Source: Salinispora tropica CNB-440
Lineage (GTDB): Bacteria > Actinomycetota > Actinomycetes > Mycobacteriales > Micromonosporaceae
Assembly: GCF_000016425.1 (NCBI RefSeq)
Contig: NC_009380.1
Span: 186,001 to 250,000, forward strand
Reading direction: 5' to 3'
Length of the DNA stretch: 64,000 bases
Shown piece by piece: positions 1-6,981 of the stretch. Both the position numbers and the translations under genes were made by a program. Positions within the stretch are counted from its first letter, which is position 1; each line of letters starts with the position of its first letter. Below the pieces are notes generated by a model. That model was not told the DNA's origin. It made no database searches and was given only the letters and a program-made list of their open reading frames with translations.

Positions 1-2
1 AA

Positions 3-50
3 CAGATCGACTACCCGATGTACCACCATCTATCTGGGAGCTGTTCGTGA
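3..50 (+). CDS. possible C-terminal tail of an upstream gene (partial)
   Basis: An open frame runs in from the left edge and ends at a TGA at 48-50, followed within 20 bases by a strong hairpin (67-100) that could terminate it. Only about 15 codons are visible, reading QIDYPMYHHLSGSCS, and I do not recognise the protein. It is listed only because the hairpin implies that a transcript ends here. Other frames are also open over so short a stretch, so this is weak. Confidence 0.2.
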   Translation, partial: QIDYPMYHHLSGSCS

Positions 51-66
51 ACCGCCCATCCAGCCT

Positions 67-100
67 GACTACCCGCCGGGCCGCCGTCGGGCGGGTAGTC
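67..100 (+). terminator. hairpin terminator before the CopD/CtaG gene
   Basis: An 11-bp perfect inverted repeat, GACTACCCGCC (67-77) and GGCGGGTAGTC (90-100), encloses a 12-base loop. It lies between the presumed end of an upstream gene and the start of the 148 gene. There is no T tract after it, which is common for actinobacterial terminators. Confidence 0.55.
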
Positions 101-147
101 GCTGACCCCCGGCCGACCCCCGGCCACCCGCACCCGTTGGCGGCACG

Positions 148-2163
148 GTGATGAGTCTCGCCGCTGTACGGCGTCGGCCGTTTCTGCTGCCGGCGGGGAC
201 GGTGTTGGTGGCAGCCGCCGTCGGCGCGGCGCTGCTGTGGTGGGGGGGCGGTGCTGTTGTGCAGACCCCGCCCGGGTTTCCTGATCCAGGACCGACCACG
301 GCGTGGCTGCTGCCGGCCTCCCGGTTGGGAATGCAGGTCAGCGCGGTCGCCACGGTCGGTCTACTGCTGGCCGCGGTGGTGCTCTCTCCCCGCGACGAGG
401 GCCGGCGGCTGTCCCCGGTCGGCTACCGGCGCATGCGCGCTGCGGCCGGCGCGGCCGGAGTATGGGCTGCGGCCTCCGCGGTCGCGGTCTGTTACACCAT
501 GGTCGATCTGTTCGGCCTCCCTGCCGCGCAGGTGCTGTCGTTGCGGGGGGTGCTCAACTTCGCCACCACCGTCTCGCTTGGGCAGGCCCTGGCGCTCAGT
601 GGTGTGCTGGCCCTGGCGGCGGCGGTGGTCGCGGCGACCAGCCTGCGACCCGGTGGTGCGCTGACCGCTTTGCTGCTGGCGCTGGGCGCGCTGGTGCCGC
701 CGGTCTTCACCGGCCACGCCGCCGCCAGCGGTGACCATCAGCTGGCGGTATCCGGCCTGCTCCTGCACGTGCTGCCGGTCACCATCTGGGCCGGTGGCCT
801 GCTCGCCCTGGCCGTTACCAGCCGCGGCACGACCGCCGACCTCGCGCGGGCCGTGCGCAGGTTTTCCCCGCTCGCCGCTGGCTGCCTCGCCGCAGTGGGT
901 TTGTCCGGGTTGCTGTCGGCCGCTGTTCGGCTCCCGAGCGTTGCCGACGTGCTGGGTACCCGCTACGGGCAGGTGATCCTGATCAAGGCTGCCGCGCTCG
1001 TCGCGATCGCCGTCGTGGGTTTGGCGCACCGTCGCCGGGCCCTGCCCGCCCTGGCGGCTGGTCGGCGAGGGCCGTTCCTGCGGGTTGCGGTCGTCGAAAC
1101 GCTGCTCTTCGCCGCTGCGATCGGTACCTCGGTCGCCCTGTCCCGTACCCCGGCGCCAGTCGGTACGGAGACGGAGGACGTCGCCACCGCGCTGCTCGGC
1201 TTCCCGATGCCTCCGCCGATGACCATCGACACCCTCGCCACCGCGTGGCTGCCCGAGCCACTGATCATGGCGGCCGTGTTCGCCGCCGCCGGGTTCTACA
1301 CGGCTGCGGTGTGGCGGCTCCGCCGTCGCGGCGATTCCTGGCCCGTCTCCCGTACCGCTCTGTGGCTGGTGGGCTGTGCCCTCATCATCGTGGCCACCTC
1401 CAGCGGTCTGGCCCGCTACGGGCCGTTGCTGTTCTCGATCCACATGATTCAGCACCTGCTGCTGATGATGCTCGCCCCGATTCTGCTCGCGCTCGGCGGA
1501 CCCATCACCCTGGCGCTGCGCGCCCTCGCCCCGTCGACCGATCCGCGCTGGCCCGGCCCCCGCGAGTGGCTACAGGTGGCGCTGCACTCGCGGCTCTCGC
1601 GCACCCTCACCAATCCGGTGGTCGCGTTGGTGATCTACGTCGCCAGCCTCTACATGATGTACTTCACCGGCCTGTACGAGCTGGCACTGCGCTCGCACGC
1701 CGCGCACCTGGCCATGGTCGGACACTTCCTCGGCGCCGGCTATCTGTTCTTCTGGGTCGTCATCGGCGTTGATCACGCGCCCCGCCGCATCCCGTATCCG
1801 CTGAAGCTGATCCTGGTCCTGATCAGCATGGTGCTGCACGCTTTCCTCGGCGTCACGCTCATGCAGTCCACCACCCTGATCGCGGAGACCTGGTGGATCA
1901 CGCTGGACCGCCCCTGGGGCCCCGCCCCCCTGGAGGACCAGCGCACCGCTGGCGGCATCGCCTGGTCCTTCGGTGAGTTGCCCACCGTCGTCGTGCTGAT
2001 CGCGTTGATGCGCCAGTGGATGAAGGCCGACGAGCGGGAGGCCCGTCGCCGGGACCGGGCCGCCGACCGTGCCGAAGCCGAAGGGCGCGAGGACGCCGAG
2101 TTGGCCGCGTACAACCGGATGCTGGCTGGTCTGGCCGAACGCGATCGGCAGGTCCGTCGGTGA
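148..2163 (+). CDS. CopD / CtaG (Caa3-type) fusion membrane protein
   Basis: A 671-residue polytopic membrane protein. The N-terminal half (about residues 1-330) has many hydrophobic helices and resembles the CopD copper-resistance/copper-import domain. The C-terminal half (about 380-620) resembles the CtaG/caa3 cytochrome oxidase assembly domain, including MIQHLLLMMLAPILLALGG and further histidine-bearing helices. The C-terminus is a charged, cytoplasmic-looking tail. The start is GTG at 148, immediately followed by ATG at 151, and either may be used. Family knowledge suggests copper handling or oxidase assembly in the membrane. Its place upstream of the DsbA-VKOR pair and close to the nitrate reductase operon suggests a role in the respiratory chain, which is inference. 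Confidence 0.85.
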   Translation: MMSLAAVRRRPFLLPAGTVLVAAAVGAALLWWGGGAVVQTPPGFPDPGPTTAWLLPASRLGMQVSAVATVGLLLAAVVLSPRDEGRRLSPVGYRRMRAAAGAAGVWAAASAVAVCYTMVDLFGLPAAQVLSLRGVLNFATTVSLGQALALSGVLALAAAVVAATSLRPGGALTALLLALGALVPPVFTGHAAASGDHQLAVSGLLLHVLPVTIWAGGLLALAVTSRGTTADLARAVRRFSPLAAGCLAAVGLSGLLSAAVRLPSVADVLGTRYGQVILIKAAALVAIAVVGLAHRRRALPALAAGRRGPFLRVAVVETLLFAAAIGTSVALSRTPAPVGTETEDVATALLGFPMPPPMTIDTLATAWLPEPLIMAAVFAAAGFYTAAVWRLRRRGDSWPVSRTALWLVGCALIIVATSSGLARYGPLLFSIHMIQHLLLMMLAPILLALGGPITLALRALAPSTDPRWPGPREWLQVALHSRLSRTLTNPVVALVIYVASLYMMYFTGLYELALRSHAAHLAMVGHFLGAGYLFFWVVIGVDHAPRRIPYPLKLILVLISMVLHAFLGVTLMQSTTLIAETWWITLDRPWGPAPLEDQRTAGGIAWSFGELPTVVVLIALMRQWMKADEREARRRDRAADRAEAEGREDAELAAYNRMLAGLAERDRQVRR

Positions 2164-2370
2164 GGAGGCGGTTGGCCGGCCTGGCTGCGGGCGCCAGTGC
2201 GCCGGGTGGCGGTCCCGATGGGCCAGTCGGTCCGTGCGGCTCTGCCCGTTGCGCGCAGTTCAGGTGAATCACAGTGATCCCGGGTGGTGTGACCGGTACC
2301 TTTGCGTCCGGCGCCTCGCCTGCTCAGGCCGGTAGCCGCGGTATCGGACAGACCGACAGGAGATGCAGAC

Positions 2371-3030
2371 ATGACGAGGAACACCCGGCTGACCCTTGCC
2401 GCGGTCGTGGCGTTGATTCTGGTGATGGTCGGCGTGCTGGCGATGAACCGCCGCGACGCGATCCCCAGCGCGAAGACGACCGGTGGCGCGGTCGAACCCG
2501 CGGTGTTGGTCCGGGAGGACAGCCACCGACTGACCTCGGCTCCCGACGGGAGGGTCACCCTGGTGGAGTTCCTCGACTTTGAGTGCGGGCCATGTGCGGC
2601 GGCGTACCCGACGGTCAAGGAGATCCTCGCCGACTACGAGGGGCAGATCACCTTCGTGGTTCGGTACTTCCCCATCTCCAGCCACCCCAACGCCGAGCTC
2701 GCCGCCCGCGCCGCGGAGTCCGCGGCCAACCAGGACCGCTTCGCCGAGATGTACCAGCTGCTCTTCGAGAACCAGAACGCCTGGAGCCGCCAGGACGAGC
2801 CGCAGACCGAGGTCTTCCTCGGCTACGCCCGTACCCTCGGTCTGGACATCGACCGTTTCCAGCGTGACCTGGACGACCCCGCCACCGCCGCCCGGGTGGC
2901 GAAGGACCGGACCGACGGTGAGGCGGTCGGTGTGCAGGGCACCCCCACCTTCTTCCTCAACGGAGAGCCCCTGTCCGACCTGCGCAAGGACGATCTGACC
3001 ACCATGATCGACGCTGCCCTGGCCGGATGA
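2371..3030 (+). CDS. DsbA-family thiol-disulfide oxidoreductase, membrane anchored
   Basis: 219 residues from the ATG at 2371, which has an AGGAGA ribosome site about 8 bases upstream; an in-frame ATG at 2302 lacks one. An N-terminal hydrophobic segment (about residues 8-25) is an anchor or signal. The thioredoxin-fold domain follows, with the active-site motif FECGPC (CxxC) near residue 73 and the cis-proline region GVQGTPTFFLNG near the C-terminus. Proteins of this type (DsbA/DsbG, Thioredoxin_4) form disulfides in exported proteins. The gene overlaps the next one by 4 nt (ATGA). That neighbour is a VKOR, the usual reoxidant for DsbA in actinobacteria, so the two probably act as a pair. Confidence 0.92.
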   Translation: MTRNTRLTLAAVVALILVMVGVLAMNRRDAIPSAKTTGGAVEPAVLVREDSHRLTSAPDGRVTLVEFLDFECGPCAAAYPTVKEILADYEGQITFVVRYFPISSHPNAELAARAAESAANQDRFAEMYQLLFENQNAWSRQDEPQTEVFLGYARTLGLDIDRFQRDLDDPATAARVAKDRTDGEAVGVQGTPTFFLNGEPLSDLRKDDLTTMIDAALAG

Positions 3031-3659
3031 CGACCACCGCCAACCGACCCGTCACCACCCCCGCAGAACGCCACTTCCTAGCCGCCGTCACCGCGTGGGT
3101 CCTCACCATCGGCGGTGCCGTCGGCCTGCTCGCCGCCGCCGCCCTCACCGTCGAGAAGATCAACCTGCTGGCTGACCCCGGCTACGTCCCCACGTGCAGT
3201 ATCAATCCGATCCTGTCCTGCGGCTCGGTGATGAACACCCCGCAGGCCGCGGTGTTCGGGTTCCCCAACCCGCTTCTCGGCATCGCCGGGTTCGCCGTGG
3301 TCACCACGCTCGGTGTCACACTGCTCGCGACCGGCCACCTCCCCCGGTGGATGTGGCTCGGTCTACAGGGCGGCGTCACCTTCGGCGTCGTCTTCGTGCA
3401 CTGGCTCATCTACCAGAGCCTCTACGTGATCGGCGCGCTCTGCCCGTACTGCATGGTGGTCTGGGCGGTAACCATCCCCATCTTCCTCTACACGACGCTG
3501 CAGACCCTGCGCGACAACACGACCGCACTGCCGCGCGCTCTCCGTCGCGTAACGGAACGGGTCGCCCGCTACCACAGCCTGGTCCTCGTTGTCTGGGCCG
3601 CGTTCGTCGTCGTCGTGATCCTGCACCGCTTCTGGGACTACTGGAGCACCCTGGGCTGA
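3027..3659 (+). CDS. vitamin K epoxide reductase (VKOR) family protein, DsbB-like
   Basis: A 210-residue membrane protein with about five hydrophobic helices. It has the two cysteine pairs expected of bacterial VKOR: a loop pair in CSINPILSC (about residues 57-65) and the quinone-proximal CPYC motif (about 139-142). In this family electrons pass from DsbA-like proteins to quinone. The start ATG overlaps the stop of the dsbA-like gene (ATGA at 3027), indicating translational coupling. A perfect 18-bp hairpin follows the stop codon at 3735-3775. Confidence 0.92.
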   Translation: MTTTANRPVTTPAERHFLAAVTAWVLTIGGAVGLLAAAALTVEKINLLADPGYVPTCSINPILSCGSVMNTPQAAVFGFPNPLLGIAGFAVVTTLGVTLLATGHLPRWMWLGLQGGVTFGVVFVHWLIYQSLYVIGALCPYCMVVWAVTIPIFLYTTLQTLRDNTTALPRALRRVTERVARYHSLVLVVWAAFVVVVILHRFWDYWSTLG

Positions 3660-3734
3660 GGCCATCGCAACGGCTCCCGACCAGCCCTGCCGAAAGAGGC
3701 GGTCCACCCGGTGTCAACCGGTGGGAAGTGCGGC

Positions 3735-3775
3735 GGCCGGGCTACCTCGTTGATCAGCAACGAGGTAGCCCGGCC
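3735..3775. terminator. bidirectional terminator between VKOR and narK genes
   Basis: A perfect 18-bp inverted repeat (arms 3735-3752 and 3758-3775) surrounds the 5-base loop ATCAG. It sits between two convergent genes, the VKOR gene ending at 3659 and the narK-like gene ending at 3826, so it can stop transcription from both sides. Confidence 0.85.
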
Positions 3776-3825
3776 GTAGTTCGCAAGGCCCGCTTCCGGA
3801 TTCGGCCGGAACGCGCCCGGGAAGG

Positions 3826-5241
3826 TCAGCTCGGTTTTGGCGCTCCCGGGCGGGCGTAGCGCTGCCAGGTGACGACGACGCAGAGCACAGCGAACGCCAG
3901 CCCGACGAGGTAGAAGGCGCTGGGAGACATGATCGTCAGGCCGATTCCGAAGAAGAACGGGCCGAACGCGGCGATCGCCGCGGTCCAACCGATGACGCCA
4001 CCGGCTTGCCGGCGCTCGAAGATCATCGGCATCTGCTTGAAGGTGGAGGCGTTGCCGATTCCGCTGAACAGGAAGATCGCGAGCATCCCCCAGAGGAACC
4101 GGTCGAAGCCGGCATCCAGCGCCGCGGCCGAGCTGGTGTCGGGTCGGAGCGCGGTGAGGGTGAAGCCGATGGAGACGACGATGCCGATTCCGGAGATCAG
4201 AGTCCACCGGGCACCGCCGAACTTGTCGGTCAGCGGCGAGAAGACGACGCGCGCGGCGGCGCCGACCAGCGGACCGAGGAAGACGAACTTCACCGGATCG
4301 GGTACGGAGTAGCCGTCCACGAGTAGCTGTGCGGCGGCCCCGGTGCCCTGCACGATGTCGGGGTTACCGGCACCGTAGAGGTTCTTCATCAGCAGCCCGA
4401 ACTGGGCGGACAGCCCGGCGAAGGTACCGAAGGTCATGATGTAGAGCAGCGTCATCCACCACGTGTCAACGTTGCGGAAGATGTCGAACTGCTGCCGAAT
4501 GTTCGCCTTGACGGGGACCGAACGCAGCATCGTCCAGGCGAGCACCGCACCGACGATGATGAACGGAATGTAGATGTACGCGGCGTTCTGGTACCAAACG
4601 TCCTTGGGGGGTTCGCCGGGTGCGGTGGCCATCGGCCGCGAGCTGCCGAGGAAGCCGATCAGCGAGAAGCCGATGACCCACGGGGTCAGCAGCTGAACCA
4701 GCGAGACTCCGAAGTTGCCGATACCGGCCTGGACGCCCAGCGCGGTGCCCTGGAGCCGACGGGGGAAGAAGTAGGAGGTGCTCGGCATGAAGCCGGAGAA
4801 TGCCCCACCCCCGATGCCGGAGAGGAATGACAGCGACAGCAGCACCCAGAACGGGGTGGTCGGGTCCTGAACAAAGATTCCCCAACCCACGACGGGAAGG
4901 AGGAGGAGCACGGTGGTCAGGGTGACCATCTTGCGGGTGCCCATGATCGGCGGCAGCACCATCCAGATCAGGCGCATGAGTCCGCCGGCCAGGCCGGGCA
5001 TGGCGGTGAGCCAGTAGAGCTGGCTCGTGCTGAGGTCGAAGCCGAGGTTCGTCAGCTTCGGGGCGATCGCGGAGGCGAGAAACCACGATGTGAAGCACAG
5101 GGTCAGCGTGAAGGTGCTGATCCAGAGGGTGCGCCACGCCAGGCCCTTGTCCCAGGAGTCGGTGTCCTCCGGGTTCCAGGACTCCAGCCATTCGCCGTTG
5201 CCGGCTCGGCCGGCTCTCCGGGAGGAACTCGTGGTGTTCAT
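3826..5241 (-). CDS. narK: NarK2-type nitrate/nitrite transporter (MFS, NNP family)
   Basis: 471 residues with 12 predicted helices. Both nitrate signatures of the NNP family are present: AGIGNFG in the middle of the first half and GIGNASTFKQMPMIF in the second half. The second signature, followed by ERRQAGGVIGWTAAIAAFGPFFFG, resembles the E. coli NarK (type II, nitrate/nitrite exchange) pattern. A roughly 40-residue polar N-terminus precedes helix 1. Its ATG overlaps the stop codon of the upstream narK1-like gene (ATGA), so the two are coupled. It is divergent from narGHJI through that partner, which supports nitrate uptake with nitrite export for respiration. The exact transport mode is inferred from motif resemblance. 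Confidence 0.93.
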   Translation of the reverse strand: MNTTSSSRRAGRAGNGEWLESWNPEDTDSWDKGLAWRTLWISTFTLTLCFTSWFLASAIAPKLTNLGFDLSTSQLYWLTAMPGLAGGLMRLIWMVLPPIMGTRKMVTLTTVLLLLPVVGWGIFVQDPTTPFWVLLSLSFLSGIGGGAFSGFMPSTSYFFPRRLQGTALGVQAGIGNFGVSLVQLLTPWVIGFSLIGFLGSSRPMATAPGEPPKDVWYQNAAYIYIPFIIVGAVLAWTMLRSVPVKANIRQQFDIFRNVDTWWMTLLYIMTFGTFAGLSAQFGLLMKNLYGAGNPDIVQGTGAAAQLLVDGYSVPDPVKFVFLGPLVGAAARVVFSPLTDKFGGARWTLISGIGIVVSIGFTLTALRPDTSSAAALDAGFDRFLWGMLAIFLFSGIGNASTFKQMPMIFERRQAGGVIGWTAAIAAFGPFFFGIGLTIMSPSAFYLVGLAFAVLCVVVTWQRYARPGAPKPS

Positions 5242-6656
5242 ACGTGGGCCTCCTTGGACGCACGGGTCGCCGCCGAGGCGGGAGCGGCCGGCTGGTCAGC
5301 GGGTTCTGGCTTTTCGAAGTGGGTGGCAAGCTGGGGCGATTCACCGTGCAGCATGCGCACGACGGTTAGGTGCATCCACACCGCGCAGATGACGGTGAGT
5401 ACGAACAGGACCAGGAAGGTGCTCGACGGGAGCCCGGTCCAGGCCTTGGTGTAGGCGAACAGCGGAGGCAGGAAGAACCCGCCGAGGCCGCCGAGCATGC
5501 CGACCAGGCCGCCCACCGCCCCCACCTGGCGTGGGAAGTACTCCGGGATGTGCTTGTACACCGCGGCCTTGCCGATGCCCATGGCGCAGCCGAGCAGGAC
5601 GACCAGCAGGGTGAAGGGCACGATGCCGAGCTGGTAGGCGAGGTGGGTGGTCTGCGTGCCGTCAGGGTGGTCGACGACGATGTGGCCCGGGGGCATCATC
5701 AGAATCCCCGTGCTGAGCAGCATGAGGCCAAACGTCCAGTACATGACCCGGCGGGCCCCCAGACGGTCGGAGAGTGATCCGCCGACCGGTCGCAGCAGCG
5801 AGGCCGGGAAGATGTACAGGGCGGTCAGGTAGGCCGCGGTCTGCAGGGACACGTCGTAGTTGTTCATGTAGTAGGTCGGCAGCCACGCGGCGAGCGCCAC
5901 GTAGGCACCGAACACCGCCACGTAGTACAGGCTGAATCGCCACACTCGCAGCTGCTTGAGCGGCTCGAGCTGTGTGCGTAGCGGGGTGCCGTGGCTCGGT
6001 ACGCGGTCCTGACGCGGAGTGATGAACCAGGTGGCCGCGGCGAGGGCGAGCAGCAACACCGCGTAGACGACGGGGACGAGGCGCCAGCCGCCCTCAACGA
6101 CGCCGAGGTAGGTGGCGCCGGCGGTCCCGGCGATCAGCGGCGGGCCGATGAACTTGGTGACGGAGGCGCCGACGTTGCCGGCACCGAACAGGCCGAGCGC
6201 GAACCCCTGCTTCTCCCGCGGCTGCCAGGCGGAGTTCCAGGCGATACCCGCCGTGAAGGAGTTACCAGCGAAACCGACCAGGAACGCCAGCACCAGCAGC
6301 ATCGCGTACGAATCGGCGCGGGAAACCAGGAATGAGGCGACCGCGGTCAGGAGGAGCATCGCGGTCATCACCCGGCGCCCACCGACCCGGTCCGCCACAA
6401 TGCCGGCGGGGAGTCGCCAGAGCGAACCGTTGAGCACGGCGGCGGCGATGATCCAGGACAGCTGCACCTCGGAGAGCCCGAACTCCTCGCTGATCGGCTT
6501 GCCGAGGATGCCGAACATGAGCCACACCGCGAACATGACGGTGAAGCCGATGGTGGACAGGGTCAGGACCCGGGTGCGCCCACGATCGTTACGGCTGTTC
6601 TGCTCGGTCGCCGTTTCGTCGGGCGTCGAGTCGTCTGGAGCGGGTTTGACGTACAC
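5238..6656 (-). CDS. narK: NarK1-type nitrate transporter (MFS, NNP family)
   Basis: 472 residues if started at the GTG at 6656, which has AAGGAA at 6662-6667 at proper spacing. An upstream in-frame GTG at 6701 lacks a clear ribosome site. Twelve hydrophobic helices are visible. The nitrate signatures are FGAGNVGASVTKFIGPP and GIGKAAVYKHIPEYFP, the second being the lysine-containing form I associate with type I NarK (nitrate/proton symport). The C-terminus overlaps the start of the NarK2-type gene by 4 nt. The order NarK1 then NarK2 is the same as in the fused double NarK of Paracoccus. Transcription starts in the 325-base region shared with narG, which carries the GGGACC motifs. Confidence 0.92.
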   Translation of the reverse strand: MYVKPAPDDSTPDETATEQNSRNDRGRTRVLTLSTIGFTVMFAVWLMFGILGKPISEEFGLSEVQLSWIIAAAVLNGSLWRLPAGIVADRVGGRRVMTAMLLLTAVASFLVSRADSYAMLLVLAFLVGFAGNSFTAGIAWNSAWQPREKQGFALGLFGAGNVGASVTKFIGPPLIAGTAGATYLGVVEGGWRLVPVVYAVLLLALAAATWFITPRQDRVPSHGTPLRTQLEPLKQLRVWRFSLYYVAVFGAYVALAAWLPTYYMNNYDVSLQTAAYLTALYIFPASLLRPVGGSLSDRLGARRVMYWTFGLMLLSTGILMMPPGHIVVDHPDGTQTTHLAYQLGIVPFTLLVVLLGCAMGIGKAAVYKHIPEYFPRQVGAVGGLVGMLGGLGGFFLPPLFAYTKAWTGLPSSTFLVLFVLTVICAVWMHLTVVRMLHGESPQLATHFEKPEPADQPAAPASAATRASKEAHV

Positions 6657-6748
6657 GGCAATTCCTTGATCAGCGGTAGGGGAGGTCGGCGGTGGCGTCA
6701 CTGGCGCGACTGTCTGCCCAAGGCTGCTGTCGTTTATCTACAACGGGT

Positions 6749-6872
6749 AGGGACCTTCTCCCCCTCTGGCTGGCAGCAGGTCCCGTCGGGCGAACTCGGG
6801 ATGGTGGAACTCCTGGCTGTGGGGCGTTTTCGGCGGGGGCGGCCGGGACCTTGGTCCCGGCGGCTTGGGACC
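6749..6872. promoter_or_regulatory. cluster of GGGACC half sites in the divergent narK/narG region
   Basis: GGGACC or its complement GGTCCC occurs at 6749-6754, 6779-6784, 6845-6850, 6853-6858 and 6867-6872, all inside the 325-base gap between the narK1 and narG start codons. The 6749 copy continues as an imperfect palindrome GGGACCTTCTCCC. A TTGACT at 6893-6898 is a possible -35 element for narG, but I cannot fix its -10. The half sites resemble DosR/DevR boxes. The rest of the gap shows nothing else I recognise. Confidence 0.55.
6843..6860. promoter_or_regulatory. DosR/DevR-like palindromic operator upstream of narG
   Basis: CCGGGACCTTGGTCCCGG is a perfect 18-base palindrome. It fits the core of the mycobacterial DosR box (GGGAC, short AT centre, GTCCC) and lies about 125 bases upstream of the narG GTG. 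In Mycobacterium tuberculosis, narK2 is a DosR target. Use of this site by a DevR-like regulator here is inference, and no such regulator is encoded in the window. Confidence 0.55.
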
Positions 6873-6981
6873 GCAGCCTCCCGATCTGGCGGTTGACTTC
6901 GCGAATCCTGGTATGCGTGGCGCACTGCCGTGCGCCGCCGACAGCTCTAGCGTTGTCGCTCGCCGCCGGAGGAGTGCCCAC

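Noticed and set aside
361..1455. A 364-codon frame antisense to the CopD/CtaG gene
   Set aside because: Gly/Arg/Gln/His-rich shadow without conserved features.
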